DNA of 64,000 nt from Gambelia wislizenii (GCA_030847615.1 JAUMIR010000003.1:342006256-342070255); one strand, 5' to 3'. Counted from the stretch's first letter, positions 1 to 11,916 are shown. The notes: generated by a model from the letters alone, not told the origin. Made by a program: numbers and translations.

Positions 1-35
1 ACTCTACAGTTAGTACTGGTATACATAGGTGAAAA
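1..35 (+). repeat. Unclassified dispersed repeat, left part (split by LINE)
   Basis: This is the left part of a repeat whose right part resumes at 714-845 and whose uninterrupted relative lies at about 3920-4078 (shared 'ctctacagttagta', 'tacataggtgaaaa'). The two parts are separated by a LINE insertion. The 9 bp 'aggtgaaaa' at 27-35 is repeated at 714-722 and is the target-site duplication. Family not recognised. Confidence 0.6.
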
Positions 36-683
36 ACGATACAAGGACTCCCTGAAACAACGGGGATTTTCAGACGATCCTTGCCGCGCAAGTATTGTCC
101 AGGACAGTTTCGTCACAGCAGCGTGGCAGGGGGGTCAATTTCCGATGACGCCATCGCTGCTGCGAGATTGTTGTTCCCTCTTGCCCTAAGGCTTGGAGCC
201 TGCCACGCTATATTAAAATCTTGGCGAATATAGCACGGCAGGTTCCAAGCCTTAGCGCAAGAGGGAACGACGATATCGTAGCAGCGACGGCATCGTCCAA
301 AATCAACCCTCTGCTGCACTGCTGCGACGAAACTGTCCCAGACGATCCTCACAGTCGCTGCGCAAGGATCGTCTAAAAATCTCCATCATCTCAGGCTCGG
401 CCAAATTGATCACCAACAATGGTCCGCCCTGGCCTCACATTGGGAGGCATGGAGACGCACTATCCACAATGCTGCAGCCTTATTTGAGAACTCACATTGA
501 ACAAGTCTTGAAGAGAAACGACAACGCTGAAAGAATCACAACCCAGAAACATTACCCAAGGAGACCTTCTGCTGTGCTTTCTGCAACCGAACTTGCTTAT
601 CTCGGATTGGCCTTTTCAGTCATCAGCGCGCTTGCAGAAAGCGTGGGATGAGTCCTTCCTGAAACTTCGTTTGCAAAGAAAAG

Positions 684-713
<30 letters not shown>
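36..713 (+). mobile_element. 5'-truncated non-LTR LINE (copy A), 3' end
   Basis: Sense-strand 3' end of the abundant LINE of this window; minus-strand relatives are at 10467-11918, 18431-20440, 25344-26203 and 63072-63738. It starts at the 'gatacaaggactccctgaaac' part of ORF2, is interrupted at 62-384 by a palindromic MITE, resumes with the C-terminal coding part (an LNCLS-type 'CNRTCLSRIGL' region, here degenerate) and ends in 'gaaaagcc' plus a GA dinucleotide tail at about 688-713. It is flanked by the 9 bp duplication 'aggtgaaaa'. The frame is broken, so this is a dead copy. The clade is not settled. The RT resembles proteins often annotated as endonuclease-reverse transcriptase; a Vingi/Ingi or RTE-like assignment is possible but unproven. 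Confidence 0.8.
62..384. mobile_element. Palindromic MITE P1 inside LINE copy A
   Basis: A 323 bp inverted repeat with ends 'gggattttcagacgatcctt' and its near complement 'aaggatcgtctaaaaatctcc'. The arms pair across a centre near 220. The left arm carries an internal second terminal-like core at about 138 ('tttccgatgacgcc') and the right arm carries its mirror ('ggcatcgtccaaaat'). It interrupts LINE copy A: intact LINE copies read straight from 'gaaacaac' to 'atctcaggc'. No coding frame is supported, because frames across it are read-through of the palindrome. The target duplication is not clean here. Confidence 0.8.
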
Positions 714-717
<4 letters not shown>

Positions 718-845
718 GAAAAGGTCCCTGAAGTTACCCTCCTCTCACAGGCCACCTGTTTTGAGCTAATATTTCCCCTAAATATTAAAGCAGAGGCTGG
801 CATCACATGTTGGATGCTAAGGTAACCCCCACCTCTTAGAGTAAC
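714..845 (+). repeat. Unclassified dispersed repeat, right part
   Basis: Continuation of the repeat at 1-35 after the LINE insertion. It matches 3946-4078 over 'gttaccctcctctc', 'ttttgagctaat' and 'gcatcac' and ends with 'cttagagtaaca' against 'cttagggtaaca'. A short inverted pair (gttaccct / agggtaac) may mark its ends. Confidence 0.6.
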
Positions 846-1496
846 ATTTACTAAAAAATGTCAATTGTGGACCAAAATAACTTGAGTGTTTTTTTTTTAA
901 TGCAAAAACTCTCATATAGTTGACCCTTGTCTGAATGCGGTATCTGAAAGATTAGAAAATTTGAAGCATTCTTTACATCCCTTATCCATCTGGAGGGCAC
1001 CACATTGGGGAAGACTGGCTTAGACTCATTATTCCACATTCAGCTGAGTCATAGTCATATCTCTGGAATGACATCTGATTTGTTGCAGCCAAGCATTAAA
1101 ATACCAGACAACGCCAATCTCCTTGTACCTGACTGAACTATAGGAGCACACATTTCTCTTAAGCTGCCATGCTGGGATGATTCTTATGATGCTGCTGCAT
1201 GGAAAGGCAAAAGGTTCAAGCAGGTTCATCTCGTGCTTTGATATATTCTTGCCTTCCTAAGGTCAACATAGTGTTCTGACTGACTGCTCTTCCCACCGCC
1301 TTCTTTCTCTCATTTGTGAACTCTTGCAGAAAGTTTGGTAAATGTAAATATGAAGACATTTTTTTGATTCTGTTTAATGGGGCTTCTGAGAGAAATATGA
1401 AAAACATTCTGTCCTGACCCAGGAAGGTTTTTCAGAAAGCCTTCCAAACTGGCACCAGTTTGCCTTGCCTGAGCATGGTATTAGGCCTGTTGTTAA
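846..1496. other. No supported feature
   Basis: AT-rich single-copy-looking DNA on both strands. Frames are short and unrelated to known domains. I see nothing to annotate. Confidence 0.5.
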
Positions 1497-1630
1497 GAGC
1501 CGTCCAGTCAACTTCAACTTATGGCAACCCTATGAATGAGAGACTTCCAAGTCACCCTGTCATCAACAGCCCTGCTCATGTCTTGTAGATTCAGGGCTGT
1601 GGTTTCCTTGACTGAGTGCATTGGGCAGCC
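1497..1630 (-). repeat. SINE/LINE-type repeat fragment
   Basis: Contains 'cttatggcaaccctatgaat', 'catcaacagccctgctca' and 'gggctgtggtttcctt', a pattern I recognise as common in reptile genomes as an interspersed repeat, antisense here. The exact family is not assigned. Confidence 0.4.
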
Positions 1631-1730
1631 GCAAGTAGTGGGGGTTGACACTGGCAGAGGATCTCTCAGAGACAATGGTGGTGGCACCTAGATAAACCCC
1701 TTTTGAATGTATTTTACCATGAAAACCCTA

Positions 1731-2035
1731 TGATCATAGAAACATAGAACCATAGAGTTGGAAGAGACCACAAGGACCATCTAGTCCAACCCCCTGCCCT
1801 GCAGGAATACACAATCAAAGCACTCTCAACAGATGGCCATCCAGACTCTGTTTAAAAATCTCCAAAGAAAGAGACTCCAGCACAATCCGAGGCAGTGCAT
1901 TCCACTGCCAAATAGCTCTTACTGTCAAGAAGTTCTTCCTAATGTTTAGGTGGAATCTCTTTTCCTGTAGTTTGAGTCAATTGCTCTATGTCCTAGTCTC
2001 TGGAGCAGCAGAAAACAAGCTTGCTGCATCATGAT
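1731..2035 (-). mobile_element. CR1 LINE 3' end
   Basis: Antisense CR1 3' UTR and terminus. It shows the tip 'catagaaacatagaaccatagagttgg', then 'agaccacaaggaccat', 'ccaaccccctgcc', 'ttcttcctaatgtttaggtg' and 'ctggagcagcagaaaacaag'. It is the same segment as 37298-37642. CR1 copies are normally 5' truncated, as here. Confidence 0.85.
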
Positions 2036-2849
2036 GAGACACTCCAAAATGGTATTGGACAGGCGCAGTTAAAATCTCCAGCATGGGCTTTAAAAATGAT
2101 TATTTTTGTGTGGAGGCTATCCCTATCACTACCACCACTACCAACCCCCGTATGTTTGGAACATTGCTAGGTCAAAACCATCATGGTGTTACCATGCCCT
2201 ACTACCTCCTTCCCACGGGGATTCATAAACATTTCATAAACTGGAAATACTGGACACATTCGAGGTCACATTGGCTGGTAGACCAGGTATACTGTAGAGC
2301 AATCTAAGGTCACAATGACCTGAAGGCATGTCTTCCATATAAGGGCATGAAAACCTAATTTGGGATCACACGGAAAGCCCCTAGAATTAATGGACTATGC
2401 TAACAACCCAGCCCTCAAGGGAGTGGGGTTATGCTAATCCTTCTCCCTCTGCCCAGAGCATCTTGCATCTTAAGTCAATCATGCAAATAAGTGGATGTAT
2501 CCCCTAGCATACCTTTCTGCATACCCCCCTCCTGTCCAACCCCACAAGGTTGTCATCAAACCATCAACGTCTTAGCATTACACAAGTAAGACTATCAGTG
2601 GAGTTTCTCTCTCCTTTGTTCCTCCCTTGGAAGAGTCATTTAGCTATTGTTATAGGCAAAACGTGCTTTCAAGGCATGAAATGGGTTATAAATACCCCAG
2701 CCTAGACCCGAGTAAAGTGTACCACAGATGGACATTTCAGTCTGGCAGATTCTCTGTGCACCCACAGATCCTGTCATGAAGGAATCCGATCGTGCTGTCT
2801 CAAGGTTGATTACAACTCCTATCATTCTGCCAGAAAACTACAACTCCCT
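2036..2849. other. No confident feature
   Basis: Mostly unique-looking. A TATA-like 'gttataaatacccc' near 2688 and the string 'actacaactccc' near 2836 could be LTR or MITE remnants, but I find no paired ends. Confidence 0.4.
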
Positions 2850-3540
2850 TTATGTGTAAACAGTATTGTCTTGCCAGCATAGTATCACATAAGAAAAGGG
2901 TTAATGGAAAGGAGGGTCTAAAACACCACCTCCACAGAAGCTAATGAGATGGCATAATCAATGACACCACCTGACCTGAAATGGCCAATCACAGCTCTAG
3001 ACCCGGGAACTCTGACTAAGATATAACTGCTTTTGTGTGAAGCCATTTTGTAGAACAATATAAACCATGTGGCTTTGAGGACTGAAGTATGGCTGGTAAA
3101 GCAAAGCCATCCCCATCTGGCTTGGCTCCCAGCTTGCCTTGATACCATCTGGAGGCAATGAACTGCAAGTACTGAGTAGGAATTAGGGCCTGTTTTGTTG
3201 CATTAGGGAATTTCTTTTAATTTCTCTACGTTGGTTGGCTGCAGTCAAATTAGTATCTGAATGTAACTTAGAATAATTGAACGCTTTGATTGTAATACTC
3301 TGTGATTCCTATAACTTTAAGCCTGCCTGAGGTATGGGAGAATCCTGCCTCATGTGAGATTGCATGACTTGAACTCACTTGAATAAAGTAAACTTATTAA
3401 TCTTCCTATCATTGATGCTTACATGTACCTATCTCTTGATCATGCTACTTTGAGTCTTTCTCTGGGTAGGAGGAAGGAGTTAGTTGATTCTATAGTGGCA
3501 AGGAGTTCCACTAGTTATCAGAGACCCTGCACAGCTTCCC
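2850..3540 (+). repeat. Possible solo LTR, boundaries unresolved
   Basis: LTR-like organisation: a TATA-like 'caatataaacc' near 3056, a polyadenylation signal AATAAA near 3382, and a T-rich tract after it. The G-rich 'gtgagtggtggcag' just downstream (about 3600) resembles sequence after the gypsy LTR at 24558. I cannot find TG/CA ends with a matching duplication, so this is a weak call. Confidence 0.3.
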
Positions 3541-3917
3541 ACTGTGCTGTGCATGAGAAAGGGGTGGTTCCAAGGTGAAAGAACCCCCAGTTTGAACTCA
3601 GTGAGTGGTGGCAGTAGTGTTGTAGGGGACATCCTGGAGTGAGGTTGCTTGGGGTTACCTCTACAGGGGAGCTAATATGGGGTCCAGGGTGAGTGAGCCC
3701 CAAGTTTAGCCTTCACAGATGCCTGTCTGAGCCCCCATTGCTACATGGAATTCTCTTCTCTTCAAGACTGGTAAATATTACCCATTTCCCAAATCTCTCG
3801 CTATCCAACCTTCCCCGCTTTGTTTTTGATAGCCTTGTATGGTTTGTAGAGTGCATATCTTCATATGTTTGCCTATATTCTTCCAATAAAAATACTTTAG
3901 TTTACTTTAACTGGAGT
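3541..3917. other. No supported feature
   Basis: Includes G-rich sequence with 'gtgagtgg' repeats and no interpretable frame. Confidence 0.4.
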
Positions 3918-4078
3918 GATCTCTACAGTTAGTAAATACATAGGTGAAAAGATCCCGCAAGTTACCCTCCTCTCGCAGGCCAGCCGTTTTGAGCTAATAA
4001 TTCCCCCAACTATTAAATAGAACCTGGCATCACGGGTCGGTTCTCCACATACCCACTTCTTAGGGTAACAATGGAGGA
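3918..4078 (+). repeat. Unclassified dispersed repeat, uninterrupted copy
   Basis: Uninterrupted relative of 1-35 plus 714-845. It reads through 'tacataggtgaaaagatccc' without the LINE and so serves as the empty-site comparator for LINE copy A. Confidence 0.65.
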
Positions 4079-4974
4079 AGCAAAATGGCGGCCATCCACC
4101 AGGCAGCCAACATGGTTGTTACTGTTGTCACTTGCAGAGTAGAGCAGGATGAAGAACAACTGAGAAGAAGGAAAGAAAAGAAAGGAAAGGAATGAAAAGG
4201 AGATTTACTTTTGTATCTTTTAATGATAACCGTCTGTTAATGATCTGTCCCTGGGGAAACTGATAAAAAAAATCTCCTTTCCATGGAGAAATTTAATGAA
4301 GTACCCCCCCCCACATTACTCTGCCTTAAAATTGGGTGGAGAATGTCAAGAGGCCAGCTGTGCTTTACTTTTGAAATAATTTTAAGGAAAGAGAAATAGG
4401 GCATAGGCACACATGGCATTTCTCTGTTTTAAAAGCTCTTGTGCCAAATCCCCAAATTAATTTTATAACTGGAGCATTTTTGAAGGGCAGATTTGTAACT
4501 GCAGTCTTCTGAAGGCAGATTAATTCTGTGTCAGTGTAACAAGTTCATAAAATCATAGATAGGTTTTAAACAAATATAACAGTGACCTAGTTTTAAAAAG
4601 TCCAAAATCTATAACTTGAAACAACAAAAGCATAATATATAACAAAAAGTGGGCAAAGATAATAAAAACATGTTTGAGATAGCCAAAGAAAATGAGTAAT
4701 TTTTTTTTAAAAAAACTCTTTCACACATCAAAAGATGGAGTTAGTTATCCCTCTATTCCCATTTACTCATTCTTAATCAATTAATGTCAATGGGATCACA
4801 TTAGCTCTCTGTCTCTGCATATGTTTGGGTTTTCTCCAGGCAACTGGGAAGCTTTCATGTTCAGACTCTGTTCTCCACATAATGTTGAGGTGGAAGGGCT
4901 AGAGTATTCCCCTCTTCACTTGTTGACCCAACATGGTTTGGAAGAGACTGAATAGGGCTTAACTTTTAAAAGCC
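4079..4974. other. No supported feature
   Basis: AT-rich sequence with purine tracts near 4165-4200 and several homopolymer A/T runs. No repeat family or gene recognised. Confidence 0.45.
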
Positions 4975-5210
4975 AGCATGGAGTAATAGTTTGAGTATTG
5001 GTCTAGAAATCTAGGAAATCAGGGTTTGAATCCCTGCTCAGCTATGGAAACCAACTGGTTGGCCTTGGCCAAGTCACATTCTCTCAGCCTCAGAGGAAGG
5101 CAGTGGCAAACCCCCTCTGAACAAATCTTTCCAAGAAACTCCAATGATAGGTTCATCTTAGGGTTGTTGTAAGTCTGAAATGACTTGAAGGCACACAACA
5201 ACAACACCCC
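4975..5210 (+). mobile_element. tRNA-derived SINE, sense copy
   Basis: Shows a tRNA-like head with a B-box-like 'gggtttgaatccc' near 5031, then 'ccatggaaacc'-type sequence, 'ggccaagtcaca', 'ctctcagcctcagaggaag', 'gcagtggcaaacc', 'gataggttcatcttaggg', 'cttgaaggcacacaacaac'. Related copies lie at 12450-12655, 33958-34039 with 34631-34762, and 58686-58836. Confidence 0.85.
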
Positions 5211-6499
5211 TGGAAATGCCCTATCTCTAGTGACCTGCCAATGTTATAGATTGCAATTGTGGGAGAGCATATAGGACCTCTCATTATTATCTGAAAATAT
5301 GGGTAGGTTCGTCAGGGCATGAGAGGTCCTTCAGATAATCAAGATTCAAACTGTCTACAAACCAGAACTTTGAAATGGACCTAGAAATGTACTAGCAACC
5401 AGTATAGCTGCTGCAGAACTGGAATAACAATGATCTGACATCTAGTTAAGTAGATTCTAAGCCCTACAAGGACTTCAGCATCAGTTGAAGCTTTTGAGTC
5501 CCCTTCAAAGAGAACCCTAGAGTACACTGGAGTAGTTCTGTCCAGAGAGCATACAGTAATTTAGTGTATAGATTACTCAGGACTTACTTAGATGGGTCAA
5601 ATGAAATGGTGTCCCAGCATTCCTGCACCCAGCATCCAGATGACACAGGGTTTTTGCCCCATTTCTAGTCCAAACTGTCCAGATTATGTCCAGGCAGTTA
5701 TGACAAGAATCTGGGGGCAAATACCCCATAGATAGCACAAATGTTAAAAAAACTACCATTTGCTCCATTTTCCCCCCAGAGAAACAGTTAAATTATGTTA
5801 CCATAACGGTGTGTGTGTGTATGTCTGCATGTGTGGCCCAAGTGATGCCCAACACAGCCACTTCCCAGTTGGGTCATATGCACTGCATTTGCTGAGGTCA
5901 CGGCAAGGCACCCAGCCATGTGACCACAGCCAAGCACCTCCTTCCTGGCCTCAGAAGACATGACTGGCATGGGGAAGAAAAGTGCCAGTTCCCATGTGGG
6001 CTGCATGTGTGAGGACAGCCCAATGGAAGGGCAGGAAAACACCGTGGGCCTGGGGCTGGAATACTCCAGCCAGAATGTGGAGTATTCTGGCCTGTGTAGA
6101 CCAGCCCTCTGGTATGTTCAGCCTTTCATTAAAAAGACTTCAAAGGTGGCTAACAACAATAAATTAAACCAAAAGAAAAGTACTTAAAGAAACACAAGAA
6201 GTAGCTCTATGAATAAGAAAATCATCATTGTCATCAGCATCTACCCCAAGATAGCCCTTGACCCAATAGCTCATTTTTCAGCTGTATTGCAGCCAATCTG
6301 TGAACTGGAAGTGATGCAATGTCACTTCTGGCCATTATGCCATTTTGCCTGAGAAAGTCCTGAAAAATAAGGTATTTGGGGCACTATAAAAGGAGAGTTG
6401 GGGAAACTAGGTCCTTATTTCCATGTAGTTGCCCATCCCAGACTTACACCCAAAGAATTTTCCATGGGCATAGAATGGACCTTTGGCATGAATGAGTTA
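5211..6499. other. No supported feature apart from a short GT tract
   Basis: A (GT) tract lies at about 5809-5822. A loose inverted pair around 5270-5345 ('ggacctctcat' / 'atgagaggtcc') is visible. No gene recognised. Confidence 0.45.
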
Positions 6500-7285
6500 G
6501 GACTTTATCAGATGCAGCAAATACGGTTTCATATCGAAGCCTAATTAATGTGAAAGGGCACCTATACTGCACAACATCATGTTATGGCAATTTTAAGAGG
6601 TGAATAAGACATTCCTTTTTGATGGCCCAAGCCATCAATAGATCTGCTGTGGTGTTTTTTTCACTGTTTTTCCATGTTTGAAACTGCATGCCATTGTGCT
6701 CAAGTGAATACAGTGTCAACGGGCAGAACACTTCCGGGTGAGATTATGAAAACCAGATATGGGATGTTCTTTTTATGAACCTCCCCAGTTTAGTTGGAAG
6801 TTTTAAAGTGTGTTTCTATGTACATTTGTGTATTGATTTGGTGTATTTTAAAATTTTATCACTCATGTCTTCTTGCGAGAATCACCGAGATCATGAACAT
6901 GGAAGTAAACAGAGCTCCGTTTGTGCTCTGTTAATGCTAGGGATGCCTTTTAATGCTACTGAAAGTAGGTCTGATAGAAAGGGTTCTTTTGCCAGCAGAA
7001 AAATGCCGCAAAATATGGTGGGAAAGAAATGTTAATGGAGGACTCTAGATTTTCAGACAACACTGTTATAGTGTCACTATTCCACTTTATTTGCTATGGC
7101 TGCCTCCTGTTGAATCCTGGGATTTGCAGTTTAAGGGAGGGGCATTTACAACTCTCAGCGAGAGTGCTCTTAGGCCTCACTAAACTACAAACCCCAGAAT
7201 TCCAAAGGAGGAAGCCAGAGCAGTTAAAGTGGAATAGTAACACTATAACAGCATAGTCTGAAAATCTCCTTTGTTTGATAAAGTC
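6500..7285. mobile_element. Palindromic-family MITE P2 (long form) with nested insertion
   Basis: Starts GGACTTTATCAGATG after TTA and ends 'tttgataaagtcc'. Its interior is the long form, shared in inverse orientation with 8058-8445 ('ggtgggaaagaaa', 'ttcataaaaag.gcatccca', 'ccgg.agtgttctgcc') and related to 50507-51115. A second, smaller palindromic element (7038-7268) sits just inside its right end. Net length without the insert is about 555 bp. Confidence 0.7.
7038..7268. mobile_element. Palindromic MITE nested in P2
   Basis: Ends 'agattttcagaca' and 'gtctgaaaatctcc' with a palindromic body. Inner parts ('cctgggatttgcagttta', 'aaactacaaaccccagaatt') resemble the hAT-like MITE bodies at 21478-21920, while the tips are of the GGAGATTTTCAGAC type. 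It splits the outer element between 'ggagg' and 'ttg.ttgataaagtcc'; the 8058 copy shows the outer element uninterrupted. Confidence 0.7.
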
Positions 7286-8057
7286 CCTGCTTTCTCAGTG
7301 AAGGTTATGTATGTTGATCAATTCTTTTGTTATCCCCTCTGTGCTGGTCTTTGGCAGGAGTTAGGATTCCATTGCCTAACCTGAAATTTGGTGGACAACT
7401 GAAGAAGATGCAACTTTACTCTCCCCCGGAATCTCTTCTGCTTTTCCTCATGTCCAGGTGCTTTGGTCTTTTCCCTATATTTGGAAGTTTCAGCAATAAA
7501 AGATCTGTAAATTGTGTCATACAGTCATATGAGTGACAAAAAGTTCCCTTTTTAGTATGGCATTTAGCCACCTGCATTATTATAGAAGAAACTGATTGAT
7601 CGTTTTTCCATGTGTGTTTTTACAAGAACAAGTTATGACTGATGTAACTGAGAGTAACCTTCTCTACCAAAATACCAAAAGTTTAAAAAAAATAATTCTG
7701 AACCTATCAGGTGTTTGACAACTAGTCCTTTGTTTGAACTAGAAAATACTTTCATAATAGAATCAGAAGAAGGAATTCAGGAGGTATTCAGTTCACAGTG
7801 TCTGTGAACTCCAAGTGGCTGAACCTGTGGCTTTTATTTCTATGGTTAATACACCCACGTTATTACAGTAATCATGCACCCTAGTTTTGACCCACATCGC
7901 ATTTCTAGTTGTTGGCTATGATTGCCAGTTAAAAAAAAACTTACAAATGCTTTTGTTCCATTATCTACATTTACACTTGTAACATTTGGGTGGAATTTGT
8001 CTTAAATAAATATGGTTAGGATGCAGTTCTTAAGCTGGAACTACATGCTGTGTCTCA
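7286..8057. other. No supported feature
   Basis: AT-rich DNA with poly-A runs near 7685 and 7932. Nothing recognised. Confidence 0.45.
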
Positions 8058-8445
8058 GGACTTTATCAGACGAACCTCCAAAAATGTTTCTTTCCCACCA
8101 TATTTTTCAGTGTAATTGTCTCGTGAAAATGACACTTTTTACCATACGTACCTGTAATAGCATGAACAAGCAGCCCCAGCATTACTGGAGCACAAATGCT
8201 AGTGCTGTTTACTTCCGCATTCATGATCTCAGCAGTTCTCGCGAGAAGACACGAGCGTGGTAAAATTTGTAAAAAACAGCAAAATCAAAACAGAAAACAC
8301 ACTCACAAACTCTCAAATAAAATGGGAGATTCATAAAAAGAGCATCCCATTGCTGACTTTTGTGTTCTCAACCGGAAGGGTTCTGCCCATTGCTGCTGTA
8401 ATCACAAGATGAAAATGGTGGGTGGTTTCAGACAGTAATGTAGCT
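8058..8445. mobile_element. Palindromic-family MITE P3 (long form), right end lost
   Basis: Starts GGACTTTATCAGACGAACC. Its body is an inverse copy of 6720-7035, so P2 and P3 are in opposite orientation about 1 kb apart. The far terminus is not recognisable beyond about 8445 ('gtttcagacag'). Confidence 0.65.
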
Positions 8446-9180
8446 TCTTTCTCAGTGCATCCAACTCTTCTAAAAGTTGGGGGGTGGGGGAAGAGAGGGG
8501 GAAAAAAGCAAAAGAAAAAAGCAGGGGCGAGGGAGGCTTTTTTTTGGAAAGGTTTCAAAATCGGTTTCTAGTATCTGCATTTAGGGGTCTACCAAGCTAA
8601 GGGGCCAGCACATGATGTTCTGACTCCAGTGGTGCCTGTGGGTGTGGGAAGAAAGGTCACAGTCAGAGATGTAAGAGCAGAGAAGGACAAAACCAAGGAT
8701 GCATTGAAGGAAGAATCTATGATGGGAAATAAAACAATCTGAGTAGGTGATAAATATTCTATGGCACTATAGCAAGTAGATAAGTGTGGAGTTCTCACAC
8801 ACATAAAATAGCCAAAGGGTTTTATTGTTGTATGCTGCCTCTGCAGTTACAAAGAAGTGCAACTCTACTGATGCAACATTGTGGTTAACAGACAGAGCAT
8901 TCTTAACTCTGCCCATAAACCATTGACTTAGTGTCCACATTGGCTCAGCAAATTGACTTAGTGGATGTATTTCCCATATTTCCCTGATTCCTGTTTGTAG
9001 CTTCCTATTAGTGAAAAATCAAATGGGATTGCAACAGAACATGATTTTCTATGTTCTCGCTAATGCTAACGCACAGGTGTACAGGATTTCTGACACAGAA
9101 ACATTTAACAATAACAGCAGCAACATTATACTGCTGAAATGAATATCAGTACTTGGGATAACCAGGAACAGATTTATTTA
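8446..9180. other. No supported feature
   Basis: Contains a purine-rich stretch at 8478-8548. No gene or repeat family recognised. Confidence 0.4.
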
Positions 9181-9184
9181 TTTA

Positions 9185-9185
<1 letters not shown>

Positions 9186-9219
<34 letters not shown>
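9186..9219. repeat. (GCTT)n microsatellite
   Basis: About eight GCTT units. The near-perfect frame gives a spurious leucine/alanine/cysteine repeat peptide. It is followed at 9288-9326 by two to three copies of 'atatatcttttag'. Confidence 0.9.
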
Positions 9220-9221
<2 letters not shown>

Positions 9222-9327
9222 TGGAAGGCCTGTGAGCTCCATTCTGATTGTCAAAAGAAGAATGATGGGCTCAAAATTCTTTGAGTCTAAATATATATCT
9301 TTTAGATATATATCTTTTAGATATATG

Positions 9328-9390
9328 CTTAGGGGGTTGGAGTAGATGGCCCTTGTGGTCTCTTCTAATTCTATGATTCTATTATTCTAA
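9328..9390 (+). mobile_element. CR1 LINE 3' tip
   Basis: Sense 3' terminus: 'gggggttggagtagatggcc', 'tctcttctaattctatgat', then 'tctattattct'. Only the last ~60 bp are present. Confidence 0.75.
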
Positions 9391-10466
9391 ATCTGTAAAC
9401 ATTTGCTTATTTCATTTTTACATGAAGGGATGACTAATTTCAAAGGTTTTCTCCTTATTGGAAAAGACCTTTTTTGAGCGTTTGTGTGATTTTTCACAGT
9501 ATGGGATTTTTTGTAATAATTCATTTCCTAATAAAAGTGCATTGTGACAAAACCCACTTGTGTGCAATCCAGCATCCCCTTGATATACTGTAATGTAAAT
9601 TTCTGCATGCAAAGTTATGTTGCACCAGTACTACTCATCCCCCATGCAGAATAGTAACATTGCATGACACAAGTCAAAGACTGGGTGTCATTGAGCAGCA
9701 TGCAACCATAATGCACAACCACAATACACAGTGTGTAGCATATAACACCAAGACACACAATCTTGCTGTATACACAATTCCACATCTGCTGCTGTCAGCA
9801 GAATATGCTTGTTGCACTATAGTGAATAATTTGCTCTGCATGTTTAGAACAACTTAGGCATGCTTATCTCACTAACAGAGTGCCAGCCATTATGGGTTTT
9901 GTACAACACCCCCCCCCTTTTTGGCACTAGAAATGGTTTTTGCAGAAATGAAATTTTGGCAAGAAAGCCCCCAACTGTTCAAACTCTTACAGCAGTTGAT
10001 CAATTTCTTAACAGGGTGCCTTGGCATGTCAAGGCACACTTTTTCACCAAAGACTAGAACACTGGTGAGTGTTCAACACTTTACTAAATGCCTTTGAGAC
10101 TATGTTGCAGTTGGTCCTGATTTGTCAGGGATAGTCCCAATTAATCCTCTGTTAACCCACTTTTTCAGCTGCTTTTAAAATGTCCCAGGTTGCCTTTCCT
10201 CCTACTACTTTCCCCCTTTGTCTTCAATTTATTTCCATTGGTGCAAACTGAGTTTGAAGTGTAAAAGTAGTTACTCTCAACTGAGCAGGAGAGAATGGAG
10301 AGAAGGGGCGGAATCTTGCCCTTTCCCGTAGACTCAGGCAAAAGCAAACTACTGCAGCCACTCCTAGCTTATGCGTTCTTCTTCATTTATAACTTCTGCC
10401 ATCTTGATTACACTGTGTGGTCGCTTGACCACACACATCCCAGTTTATAATAAAGAAAAGCCATAT
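9391..10466. other. No supported feature
   Basis: Nothing recognised on either strand. Confidence 0.45.
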
Positions 10467-11916
10467 TATGCAAACAAAGATTCAGGAAGGACTCATTCCG
10501 TGCTTTCTACAAGGGTGCTGATGATTAAAAAGGCCATTCTGAGATAAACAAGTCTGGTTGCAGAGAGCACAGCAGAAGGTCTCCTTGGGTGATGTTTCTG
10601 GGTTGTGATTCTTTCTGCGTTGTCGTTTCTCTTCAAGACTTGTTCGACCTGAGTTCTCAAATAAGGCTGCAGCATTGTGGATAGTGCGTCTCTATGCCTC
10701 CTGATGTGAGGCTAGGGCGGACCATTGTTGGTGATCAATTTGGCCGAGCCTGAGATGTTGTTTCAGGGAGTCCTTGTATCACTTTTTTGGAGCTACTCTC
10801 TTACACTGACCCGTGGCGAGTTCACCGTGGAGTACTATTTTTGGGAGGCGATGGTCCTCCATCCTAGAAACGTGCCCTGCCAAGCGCAGCTGTGTTCTCA
10901 ATATCATGGCCTCAATGCTGGTGATCCCTGCTTGCTCAAGGACAGCAACATTCGTCACATAGTAAGTCCAATGTATATTTAGGATTGTGCATATACAGCA
11001 CTGGTGAAAGAGTTCGAAGAGTTGAAAGTGTTGGTGATAGGTGACCCATGTTTCAGACCCATAAAGGAGAATAGACAGTACGATGGCTCTATACACACTG
11101 ATTTTTGTGCTTCGCCTCAGGTGTTTATTACTCCAGACTCTTTTGTAAAGTCTTCTAAATGCGCTATATGCCTTTGCTAGTCTGTGATTGATCTCTTTGT
11201 CAATCTTGGCATCTGTGGAGATGATGCTTCCCAGGTAGGTGAACTGCTGAACGGACTTAAGCATAGATTTGCCGATGGCAATGTGGGGATGATGGAGTTT
11301 GTCCTGTGGTGCAGGCTGGTAAAGAACTTCTGTTTTCTTCAGGTTGATTTCCAGCCCAAACAGCTCTGCAGCTGTTGCGAAGCAGGATGTTAGACACTGC
11401 AGAGCTGCTTCTGTGTGGGCAACAAGGGTATCATCATTAGCGAAGAGCAGCTCATGGACTAGATAGTTTAGAGTCTTAGTGCTAGCCCTCAGACAGCTTA
11501 AGTTAAACAAGCTACCATCAATACGGTAACATATATAGATGCCATCTTCTTCTTCAAGCTCTGCCGTAGCCCTTTGGAGCATCATACTGAAGATTATAAA
11601 TAAAGTTGGCGAAAGAACACAACCTTGCTTCACTCCATTAGTTATTAGAAAGGGCTCTGAAAGAGCATCGCCATATCTGACTTGACCGAGTTGCCCCTCG
11701 TGTAGCAAGATAATCATTTTAGGGAATTTTGGGGGACATCCTAGTTTTTCCAGGATCTGCCACAGACCTTTTCTACTCACAGTGTCGATGGCTTTGGTGA
11801 GGTCGACAAATGTTACATAGAGGCCACATTTGCTTTCAGGAAGTTCTTCTGCAATAGCAGGAACTAATCTGTTCATGTGTATCCTTGCAAGGATTTTCCA
11901 GCAACAGAGAGCAGTG

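Noticed and set aside
2850..3540. Considered as a confident LTR
   Set aside because: TATA-like and AATAAA signals are present but no paired TG/CA ends or target duplication, so kept only as a weak feature.
5031..5045. B-box-like promoter considered as a tRNA gene
   Set aside because: Part of a tRNA-derived SINE; no cloverleaf could be drawn.
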